A stretch of DNA of 64,000 bases, taken from a bacterium. GTDB taxonomy: Bacteria; Zhuqueibacterota; Zhuqueibacteria; Residuimicrobiales; Oceaniaggregativiventaceae. How positions within the stretch are numbered: position 1 is the stretch's first letter; each line of letters opens with the position of its first letter. Shown here piece by piece: positions 44,377 to 52,052 of this stretch. The notes under the pieces were generated by a model. It saw nothing but the letters and a program-made list of their open reading frames with translations. It ran no database searches and was not told the origin of the DNA. The stretch lies in the NCBI GenBank assembly GCA_029565675.1, contig JAKQNP010000002.1, forward strand, positions 682,001-746,000, in the 5' to 3' direction. The position numbers were made by a program, and so were the translations under genes.

Positions 44377-45732
44377 ATGTCTCTGACTGAAGAAAAGCAC
44401 ATTGCGGTATATGCTCTTTTTTCCGATTGCAGCATGGCTAAGATCATGTTGGCTACTTTTGAGCGAAGTGGTGGGGATCGTCCTGAACTTGACTCATTGA
44501 TTGATGATGTCACAATGAACAAGTCTGCCAAGCGTGCTCTGAACGTGGCGTTGAAGCACTATCAAGCTTATAAATTACCACGTTATCCAGGCTATCAGAT
44601 TGTATGGGAATTTGCTGGAAATGCACAAGCTCTCAATAATTATATAGGGACCAGCGCTGGACTGGCCCTTTTTATTCGTTTCCTGTTGCTGTTTCTGCAA
44701 GCCCAGTTTCCAAATTTTGCTTCATTCTCAGTGGCAGCCACCGGTGAACTGGGCGAATTGAGCGATCAGTCAGCCATACATCCCATCGACGCTTTTCCGG
44801 AGAAATTGAATACTGCTGTTGCTCTGCTAAAAAGAGGCGATAAATTTTTCTATCCAAAAGACAATGAAAAAGAGATATCGGATGCTTTGCGCCAAAAAGT
44901 CGCTGCCAAAGGTTTGGAACTTTACCCTGTCACTTCTACATTTGAAGTTGCAAAATATGTCAGGGAATGGTTTCCTGTAGAACAGAAAACATGGAAGAGA
45001 AAATTAGATTCATTTTTCAGATTTGCCAAGGCTCACAATAAGCTGATGGCGTTTGTATGTCTTTTTGTTCTATGTGGCCTTTTATGGAATTTTTTTGAAC
45101 AAGGAATGAACCAGCAAGAACTAGTTGCATTTGTAGAAAAGGGCGAATTTGAAAGTGTGCCGCTTGAGCGATTGCGTGCGGCAGAAGATCCTGATTTACG
45201 TCGTCTCGCACATAAAACCCGTACGCCGCTAACTCTGAAATGTGATTTTGTCTATTTGGATCATGATAGACCAAGACTTCAAGATGCATCATCTTTGAAC
45301 CTGATGCAAAATGCTAATTTGAACAGTGAGGCGGGATATCGTTTTGAAGTCCTGGCTGAGATGCGCTGTTTTTTCTATTTGTTTCAATTTGAGGGTAATA
45401 CAATGGTAGAGCTCCTCTTCCCGGCATCAAGTTTTGATCTGGAAAACCATTTTCTCCAAGATCAACAACTCTATTTTATCCCGGGTGGAATTCAATATTT
45501 CTATTTCAAGGTATCTCATTCTCGACAATTGGTCACGCTTATCTTTTTGGGATCTTTATGGCGCGCCAGAGATATCGAGATTTTGTGCAGAAAATATGAT
45601 CAGTCTCAGTCTTTGGATAAAAAGAAAGGGTATCGAGATGAAATATTACACAGAATACAGAGAAGAAGCCAGGCTTTGGACAATGGCTGGGAAGGTCTAT
45701 ATGTGCAAAAAAGTTACTTTTGGCGGCAATAA
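44377..45732 (+). CDS. Lon (S16)-like domain-membrane helix-DUF4384-like protein
   Basis: The N-terminal 200 residues resemble the Lon proteolytic domain. GTSAGLALF carries the catalytic-Ser position (S93), followed by AATGEL, then PEKLNTAVALLKRGDKFFYP with the catalytic-Lys position (K143), and YPVTSTFEVAKYV. There is no AAA+ ATPase domain. A helix (about 223-240, LMAFVCLFVLCGLLWNFF), preceded by basic residues, puts this domain in the cytosol. The C-terminal half is a close paralog of that in the TIR protein, sharing FFYLFQFEG, SSFDLENHFLQD and GSLWRA-DIE. The pair shows swapping of effector heads on one sensor module. Peptidase activity is inferred from the Ser and Lys positions only. Confidence 0.8.
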   Translation: MSLTEEKHIAVYALFSDCSMAKIMLATFERSGGDRPELDSLIDDVTMNKSAKRALNVALKHYQAYKLPRYPGYQIVWEFAGNAQALNNYIGTSAGLALFIRFLLLFLQAQFPNFASFSVAATGELGELSDQSAIHPIDAFPEKLNTAVALLKRGDKFFYPKDNEKEISDALRQKVAAKGLELYPVTSTFEVAKYVREWFPVEQKTWKRKLDSFFRFAKAHNKLMAFVCLFVLCGLLWNFFEQGMNQQELVAFVEKGEFESVPLERLRAAEDPDLRRLAHKTRTPLTLKCDFVYLDHDRPRLQDASSLNLMQNANLNSEAGYRFEVLAEMRCFFYLFQFEGNTMVELLFPASSFDLENHFLQDQQLYFIPGGIQYFYFKVSHSRQLVTLIFLGSLWRARDIEILCRKYDQSQSLDKKKGYRDEILHRIQRRSQALDNGWEGLYVQKSYFWRQ

Positions 45733-45839
45733 AATGTAGAAAAATATTCAAAAATATCTTGAATTGGACAATAAAGAGTGGTGTGGGCAGTCCCAAGGTT
45801 CGTCATCTCAGAATAGCCCAATTTACCAGAAAACGTAAA

Positions 45840-45971
45840 ATGGATATTGCTCTTATCAATCAAAGTGATTGGATCGGCGCCAATACGATCAATGGCGTTG
45901 CCCAGAACCTTTATCAGAAAAAATCCTCATATAAACATGACGCAACTTTTATTACTGGGCCACTTCAATAA
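45840..45971 (+). CDS. Possible 43-residue protein, unsupported
   Basis: ATG 45840 opens a short frame (MDIALINQSDWIGANTINGV) ending 10 bases before the next gene. The ribosome site is weak. The frame extends upstream to 45720. It resembles no family I know and may be noise or a remnant. Confidence 0.25.
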   Translation: MDIALINQSDWIGANTINGVAQNLYQKKSSYKHDATFITGPLQ

Positions 45972-45981
45972 GGTAAAATAG

Positions 45982-46728
45982 ATGATTAAAAAAGACGATG
46001 AAATCGACAATAAGTATGATGGTGGGCGTAAAGCCAGACCGGGCTGGCCCAAATACCTTATCGTCCTGGTTCTATTCATCAGCGCGAGTTATATCGTGTA
46101 CCTTCTATGTTTTTTGCCACTTGCAGAGCACAAGAGCGATAAAAGGGCTGTGATGGATTCTATTTCGCATCATGAGACCATGGCACGCGAGGCTCTGGCT
46201 CAGGGGAAATATCAAGAGGTCTGGCAAGAAATCCAGAAGAATCATCTTGCAGAACTTTCTGCCGAGTTACAGGATCAGCTGGAGGTGACCTTTTATTTTA
46301 AATACGATCTTCCTCAAGCCGTTCCTGCAGTGGATGACCGCTTGCAGCTGCCCATCAACACGCGCTATTGGATCGTTCTTCATCCGAGTGAAACCTGTTA
46401 TATCTACTTATTGCAATGCAATACTGCGGGTGAATGGCAGCAATTATTTCCCAATACCAAGTACGCGGAAGGGGAGAATCCCTCCACATCTGGTGAAATC
46501 TATATACCCAAATATGGCCGTTTTCTGAATGAAACCGGTCAGGGGACAGAAAGGCTCTACCTTTTGGCAACACGCTGGCGTCAGGACTATTTAGAAAATT
46601 TGATTTTAAAAGCAGTTCAGAATGCTGATCACGAGCAGCCATTGCTGGACTATATTGAACTAAATCTTGGTGCAAAGCTGGCTCATGCGGGCATTGTGTG
46701 CAAGGAATTTGCTTTTGACCATCTATGA
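45982..46728 (+). CDS. Membrane-anchored DUF4384-like protein without effector
   Basis: A short cytosolic tail (about 23 residues, charged) leads to one helix (YLIVLVLFISASYIVYLLCF). The periplasmic part resembles DUF4384: TRYWIVLHPSETCYIYLLQ, WQQLFPNTKYAEGEN and GEIYIPKYGRF. It lacks the TIR or Lon-like head of its two upstream relatives and is diverged from them. It is a candidate adaptor or decoy that bridges their sensor domains. AAGG lies 8 bases before ATG 45982. Confidence 0.75.
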   Translation: MIKKDDEIDNKYDGGRKARPGWPKYLIVLVLFISASYIVYLLCFLPLAEHKSDKRAVMDSISHHETMAREALAQGKYQEVWQEIQKNHLAELSAELQDQLEVTFYFKYDLPQAVPAVDDRLQLPINTRYWIVLHPSETCYIYLLQCNTAGEWQQLFPNTKYAEGENPSTSGEIYIPKYGRFLNETGQGTERLYLLATRWRQDYLENLILKAVQNADHEQPLLDYIELNLGAKLAHAGIVCKEFAFDHL

Positions 46729-46743
46729 TAATAGGAGCTATAT

Positions 46744-47895
46744 ATGAGAATGAAAAGCTATGGAATAGGAGTCGTGCTGACATTTATGTGGATTCTGCCG
46801 CTATTGGCGCAGGTTCACGTGGATACGACGTTTAAGGGATCCACTGAGATTGCAGCACATCTATTGCGTCTTAGGGCACCTTCTCCAAATGTACGCCCGA
46901 GTGACCTGGAATTGCGCCTGGATATCAATTTTGATCTCGATTCGGATTTATTGCGACCGGATGCCAAAGCCCAATTGGATACGCTGGCCAGGGTTTTGAA
47001 AATGGATGGTTTTGTGAAAACAAGAATTGAGCTGGCGGGGCATACCTGTGATATAGGCAGTCAACAATATAATCTTGACCTTTCGCAAAGAAGAGTCCGT
47101 TATGCGGTGGAGTATCTGGTAGGCAAGGCTGGTATCACCGCGGATCGGATTTCATATCGCGCGTATGGGGAGGAATTGCCACTGATCGCAGGCGCCAAAA
47201 GTGAACAAGAGCGTCGTGTGAACCGCCGAGTGGTGGTATATCTGCCGGAAAACCGGACAGCCCTGGAGAAAATGCTGCGGGAAATGCCCATGGCGCAGGG
47301 ATTCCGCTGGGCCGTTTTTCGATATGACCAGAGCGGAAAAGCGACCCTGGTGTCCTATGATGGCTCCAGCGTGCTGCACAGTGGAGATCAATATCGCGTT
47401 TATATGCGGCCTTCGCGGAGCAAATATATTTATCTGTATCAACAGGACAGCCGAGGCAATGCGGCATGGATTTTTCCGCGTACCGACCTGGGTCTTTCCA
47501 ATCCCATGCATGCAGGCGAGTATTTTCTTCCCAGCCGGACCAAAGTGTTCACGTTGGATAGCACCACCGGCACAGAGACTCTGCACCTCGTGGTGAGCGA
47601 CGACCCAGTTCCGGAATTGGAAAAACTCACAGATCAGAATAATCTGCAAAAACTGGCGGAAGGTTTTTCACAGACGGTTATTGTCAAAGGACTTTATGAA
47701 GTGCGGCAGGCGATCATACCGGAGGAAGGGAATGCCAACATCCGGTCGCAGACCGTGGTGGTGGGAGCCCCGAATCAGCGAACCCAACAAAAGGAATACC
47801 GGATTGACGCAGACCCCGCCATAGGGCAGGATATCCTGACCGTGATGGCACAGCATCGGGAGTTTTATATGGCGATGACTTTTGGGCATGAGTGA
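46744..47895 (+). CDS. OmpA-DUF4384 fusion, periplasmic
   Basis: A signal peptide (GIGVVLTFMWILPLLAQ) leads to an OmpA-like peptidoglycan-binding domain (about 54-165): LDINFDLDSDLLRPDAKAQL, ELAGHTCDIGSQQYNLDLSQ and RRVNRRVVVYL. A DUF4384-like domain follows (FRWAVFRYDQSGKAT, YRVYMRPSRSKYIYLYQQD, AAWIFPRTD, AGEYFLPS). There is no barrel. It would tether DUF4384 to the cell wall, possibly contacting the periplasmic halves of the inner-membrane relatives. It starts 15 bases after the preceding gene, so they are co-transcribed. Confidence 0.85.
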   Translation: MRMKSYGIGVVLTFMWILPLLAQVHVDTTFKGSTEIAAHLLRLRAPSPNVRPSDLELRLDINFDLDSDLLRPDAKAQLDTLARVLKMDGFVKTRIELAGHTCDIGSQQYNLDLSQRRVRYAVEYLVGKAGITADRISYRAYGEELPLIAGAKSEQERRVNRRVVVYLPENRTALEKMLREMPMAQGFRWAVFRYDQSGKATLVSYDGSSVLHSGDQYRVYMRPSRSKYIYLYQQDSRGNAAWIFPRTDLGLSNPMHAGEYFLPSRTKVFTLDSTTGTETLHLVVSDDPVPELEKLTDQNNLQKLAEGFSQTVIVKGLYEVRQAIIPEEGNANIRSQTVVVGAPNQRTQQKEYRIDADPAIGQDILTVMAQHREFYMAMTFGHE

Positions 47896-48124
47896 TCAAT
47901 TGTCAGGTTATTGCGACATTTCGTGATTCTTGTAATACGCTTGATGGTATCTGATTGGCATTTTAAATCAATCTCTCTATTATGATTTGGAACAAGAGAA
48001 TTGGATTATAGAGGTTAAACAAGTTAAAACGAATTTCGGTCCATAAATTGAACAGTCAGGTATGTAATGGAAGTTTTGTCGACGATCCATTAAAATCCAA
48101 AATATTTCGTTTATGGGAGGAATA

Positions 48125-51100
48125 ATGAAAACAAGAAAAAATGTACCTATCCCGTTTATCTACATCTTAATTATTTTTTGTTGTTGTATTGCTCAAAATG
48201 GTTTTTCTCAAACCATTATTCAGCCGGGTCCTATAACTGGGATATGGACAGCTACAGGTCAGCCATATATTATAACGGGCGATGTTTATGTTTTGGATTC
48301 ACTCTTTATTGAACCTGGAGTACATGTTCAATTCCAGGCTGGTGGATGGCAATTAGAGGTTGGTAAGGGTAAGAAATTAATCGCAAAGGGCACTGCGAAT
48401 ACCCCAATTATTTTTGAGCCGTTTCAAGGGGAGATCTCTGGTTCTTGGAATACAATTTCTTTTAATGATACGGGTCACGATGATACAGTTGAGTACTGTG
48501 TAATGCGATTTGGTACTGAGGGGATCTATGTCTATGATTCTGCTCCGAAAATCAATGATTGCATTGTATACAAGAACTTGACTAATGGAATTAACTTACA
48601 ATATCGTCATTCTGTCGACAGTATTTTAGTCAGAAATTGTAAAATACACGAAAATGGTAATGGAATACGCTTCACTGGATATGATAGATATGGAAAAGTC
48701 AGTGTGACGGGAAATATTTATCGTTGCAGTATATATAACAATAAGCAAAATGGTGTAATGGTGACTTCAGGTACGTATTGGACTTCAGGAGATGCATATG
48801 CATTGGCCGAGATAACGAATTGTACAATATATGGTAATGCCACTGGTGTGCGTGCTTATGCATATCGTGGCTATGCAGATGCCAAAATCACGAATTCGAT
48901 AATAGCTGGATGTGATTCCGGCGTCGTTAATCAAGATAGCCGTAGTTTTATCGGGGAGAATGATATTATATATAGTTGTTTTTGGGATAATAATGTTGAT
49001 AATTTTATTGGATTGAAAAATCCGATTATCGGTTTTGGTCCCCCACTTACAACTATAAATGTAAACGGTGATTCGTGTGATGGAAACTTTAATTTATTTC
49101 TTGATCCATTATTTTCTAATGCGCAGGATGATGATCTTTATTTGCGAGCTGCCTCTTCATGTATCAATGCAGGAACTCCTATTATAATGAACAGCTATTT
49201 TTTAGATGCTGATAATTCCTTACCAGATCTAGGTGCTTTATGGCCTCCTATTCAAACCAATGGAGATGATCTCAAACCTACCATATACAATTTATTAGTG
49301 GAACCGAATCCCACCAATGGAGCAACCGAGATTATACTTTCAGCCACTATTTCTGATGAAACAACTGGAAACAGCCATATAGTCCAGGCTGAGTATTTTA
49401 TCGATACTCCTGGTGATCCTGGAACGGGTATTTCTATGATGGGTACTTTTACAGCTTCTTCCGTAAACGTTATGGCGACCATTTTAACCAGTGCTATAGG
49501 ACCACCACCATCAACCAACAAACTTTACGTCCGCGGTATGGATGCCAGCAACAATTGGAGCGATCTGGATTCAGTCACTGTTTGGGTGACCGATGCACCT
49601 GTGGCAGAAAATATGGTTATCCCTGACACCTCCGCTTTTGCAGGCAGCAGGATCACTATCCCACTGCGAATCAAGGATGCTGCGGGCGTAGCAGGTGCTG
49701 AGCTCAAATTGACATACGATGCCGACATTCTGGAGGCAAAGGCTATTCATAAAACTGCCCTGACCGATTCCTTTTTTTCTGAGCAGAACCTTTCCAGCGG
49801 CAGCTGTTCCATTACTATGGCACGTGCGACTGCTTTGCCACCAGGCGGCGGCATTTTTCTGAATGTTGATTTCGATGTCCGAGATACTGCCCAATCCGGA
49901 GACACCACAACCATTTATTTTGCTGTCGCCAAGTTCTATGCAGAGAATACCAATACGATAACAATGACCACGAAAAACGGACTGTTCACAGTAACTGATA
50001 GAACGGAACTAGTGGAAATAGTTGTTTCTCCACAAAGCGACACGCTTGCTCTCAATACTACATTAGAACTGACTGCTGTTGGCAAGGATGCTCAGGGTAG
50101 AAATGTGACGGTTACTCCCGACTGGCGCGTTGAATCCTTCTATGGCGACATTGGTTCAGTCAATCCAAAGCAGGACGCAACATCTACCACGTTCACCGCC
50201 TCCGGCGCCGGCGATGGCGTGGTTATAGCCACTCAGGAGGGCAGGTCTGATAGCTGCATCATCGTTGTCGGTAAAACCCGCGGCGATATAAATATCGATG
50301 ACCGCGTCGATGTCAAGGATGCCATCCTCGGATTGCAGATCATTGTAGAAATGTTTACCCCCCACCTCTATCAACTTTGGGCGGCTGATCATGGTGGTGA
50401 TGGGCTTGTTCTTGAGAATGATATTCAAGCGATATTACAAGATGCTCTTGGTACAATGTTGCCCAAAACGACTCTCTTTTCGAGTCCGGCTTTTATTTAT
50501 CCTGGCCAGGCGGAAAGACGCCCGGACGGTCTGTTCAGTGTCCCAGTTTTTGCCCAACAGCGGCCTGATCTTGCCGCCGGTGGCCTGGAAGTCACGTATG
50601 ACGCGAAACAAATCACGCCAGTGGCTGTCCATGCGAGCCGCTCATCCACCCTGTTGATGAGTAATTTTAGCAAGGAGGGGACTATTCTGGTTTCATCGCT
50701 GGATTCTGAAACATTGATCGATAGAGAGGGCGTCTGGATGTATCTGCTTTTCCGAAGAAAGTCTTCTGCTAAAATAACTGAGCTCCATATTAAAAATATC
50801 CGTCTGTTCGACCAGGCCGGCCAGGCAATTTCTGCCGAGTTAGGATATGGTTCAGGTTTAGAGGCCGCACAGCCGGAGGGTTTTCAACTTTATCAGAATC
50901 ATCCAAACCCGTTCAATCCGGGCACTTTTATCCGCTACGATTTGCCCGTGTCCGGACAAGTCGAACTGGCTGTCTATAACACTGCTGGTCAATTGGTCCA
51001 GTATCTAGTCAATTGCCAAATGCCTGCAGGTGCACACTCGGCACACTGGAATGGCCGCGATATGACTGGACGTCAGGCTCCCTCTGGTGTATATTTTTAC

Positions 51101-51160
51101 CGTTTAACAGTAGACAAGGGTGCGTGGTACAAGATCCAAAAGATGAGCCTGGTAAAATAA
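48125..51160 (+). CDS. Beta-helix, cohesin, dockerin-like T9SS cargo protein
   Basis: ATG 48125 has GGAGG 5 bases upstream, better than ATG 48113. After a signal peptide (IPFIYILIIFCCCIAQ) come about 350 residues of right-handed beta-helix with repeated NxTNGI / NGNGIRF / NKQNGVMV turns. A cohesin-like domain follows (IPDTSAFAGSRITIPLRIKD ... GAELKLTYDADILEAKAI), then an Ig-like part, a dockerin-like pair of calcium loops (GDINIDDRVDVKDAILGLQI), a second cohesin-like domain and the T9SS domain (HPNPFNPGTFIRYDL, HWNGRDMTGR). It is 1011 residues. Its C-terminal architecture from the first cohesin onwards is shared with the protein at 55285. Probably a surface scaffold or glycan binder. Confidence 0.85.
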   Translation: MKTRKNVPIPFIYILIIFCCCIAQNGFSQTIIQPGPITGIWTATGQPYIITGDVYVLDSLFIEPGVHVQFQAGGWQLEVGKGKKLIAKGTANTPIIFEPFQGEISGSWNTISFNDTGHDDTVEYCVMRFGTEGIYVYDSAPKINDCIVYKNLTNGINLQYRHSVDSILVRNCKIHENGNGIRFTGYDRYGKVSVTGNIYRCSIYNNKQNGVMVTSGTYWTSGDAYALAEITNCTIYGNATGVRAYAYRGYADAKITNSIIAGCDSGVVNQDSRSFIGENDIIYSCFWDNNVDNFIGLKNPIIGFGPPLTTINVNGDSCDGNFNLFLDPLFSNAQDDDLYLRAASSCINAGTPIIMNSYFLDADNSLPDLGALWPPIQTNGDDLKPTIYNLLVEPNPTNGATEIILSATISDETTGNSHIVQAEYFIDTPGDPGTGISMMGTFTASSVNVMATILTSAIGPPPSTNKLYVRGMDASNNWSDLDSVTVWVTDAPVAENMVIPDTSAFAGSRITIPLRIKDAAGVAGAELKLTYDADILEAKAIHKTALTDSFFSEQNLSSGSCSITMARATALPPGGGIFLNVDFDVRDTAQSGDTTTIYFAVAKFYAENTNTITMTTKNGLFTVTDRTELVEIVVSPQSDTLALNTTLELTAVGKDAQGRNVTVTPDWRVESFYGDIGSVNPKQDATSTTFTASGAGDGVVIATQEGRSDSCIIVVGKTRGDINIDDRVDVKDAILGLQIIVEMFTPHLYQLWAADHGGDGLVLENDIQAILQDALGTMLPKTTLFSSPAFIYPGQAERRPDGLFSVPVFAQQRPDLAAGGLEVTYDAKQITPVAVHASRSSTLLMSNFSKEGTILVSSLDSETLIDREGVWMYLLFRRKSSAKITELHIKNIRLFDQAGQAISAELGYGSGLEAAQPEGFQLYQNHPNPFNPGTFIRYDLPVSGQVELAVYNTAGQLVQYLVNCQMPAGAHSAHWNGRDMTGRQAPSGVYFYRLTVDKGAWYKIQKMSLVK

Positions 51161-51255
51161 AAGCTGAAACAGCCTATGGCCAGGGACATCAGTTCCCTGG
51201 CCATAGAAAGAGTAGTGATCATGTGTTTGAAATTCACTATGAACAGAGGTCAATC

Positions 51256-51993
51256 ATGAAAATTAAATTTGGTTGGTGGATTCTTTTCATTTTCTTCGGT
51301 TTGCTTCATTCATTCAGTTATTCGGCCACGTTGCTCATCCCGGAACGCCAGGGACCTCCGGGCAGCTTTGTACGGGTGGATATTGCCGTAGAGGGAGCGG
51401 ACAGTTTGGCAGGAATGGCGGCTGTATTGGAGTATGATTTGAATTTTTTAGAGTTTGTGCGTGTAGAGAGCGAAGTGCAGGTGCATGATTTTCTCGTCGT
51501 CAGCAAGGAAAATGAGAACCAGATCGCGATTGCTATGGCACAGCCACAGCCGGTCGGCCAACCGTATGCAGTGATCTGTGCCTTGACGTTTCGCATCCGA
51601 CAGTCCGTTGAGACGGGTACAGCCACCGAATTGACCTGGCGTTCCTCGCAGCTCTATTCTGTCACCACGGCATCCATCGCGCATGAGGTCCTGCACGGTG
51701 TCGTGCGAGTTCGTGATATTTCTTGCTATCCCAATCCCTTCACTCCGGATGGCAATGGTATCAACGATGTGGTGGTTTTCAGTCTGCCAGAAGAGATGAT
51801 GCCAGCCGCGGTGGTGAAAATATTTGCGCTGGGGGGATATCTGATCCGCGAATTGAAAGCCAATGGAGGTTCTTTTATTCAATGGGATGGCAGGGATGGG
51901 GATGGAGACATCTGTAAGCCTGGCGTCTATCTATACCTGGTATTGATGAACGATGAACCACTCCATAAAGGCACCATTACACTGATGCTCTGA
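51256..51993 (+). CDS. Short cohesin-like protein with C-terminal sorting domain
   Basis: ATG 51256 with AGAGGTC upstream is chosen over the longer frame to 51013, which lies in the preceding gene. A signal peptide (WWILFIFFGLLHSFSYSA) precedes one cohesin-like domain (RQGPPGSFVRVDIAVEGADS, AVLEYDLNFLEFVRV). The end has YPNPFTPDGNGINDVVVFSL and WDGRDGDGDICKPGVYLYLV, a gliding/T9SS-type C-terminal domain. It has no dockerin of its own and could pair with the dockerin-like parts of its neighbours. Confidence 0.8.
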   Translation: MKIKFGWWILFIFFGLLHSFSYSATLLIPERQGPPGSFVRVDIAVEGADSLAGMAAVLEYDLNFLEFVRVESEVQVHDFLVVSKENENQIAIAMAQPQPVGQPYAVICALTFRIRQSVETGTATELTWRSSQLYSVTTASIAHEVLHGVVRVRDISCYPNPFTPDGNGINDVVVFSLPEEMMPAAVVKIFALGGYLIRELKANGGSFIQWDGRDGDGDICKPGVYLYLVLMNDEPLHKGTITLML

Positions 51994-52052
51994 GAACCAG
52001 GGATATGCTCCGTGTTTATTGGATTGCAGAGTCATTCTACAAGGAGTGCGAG

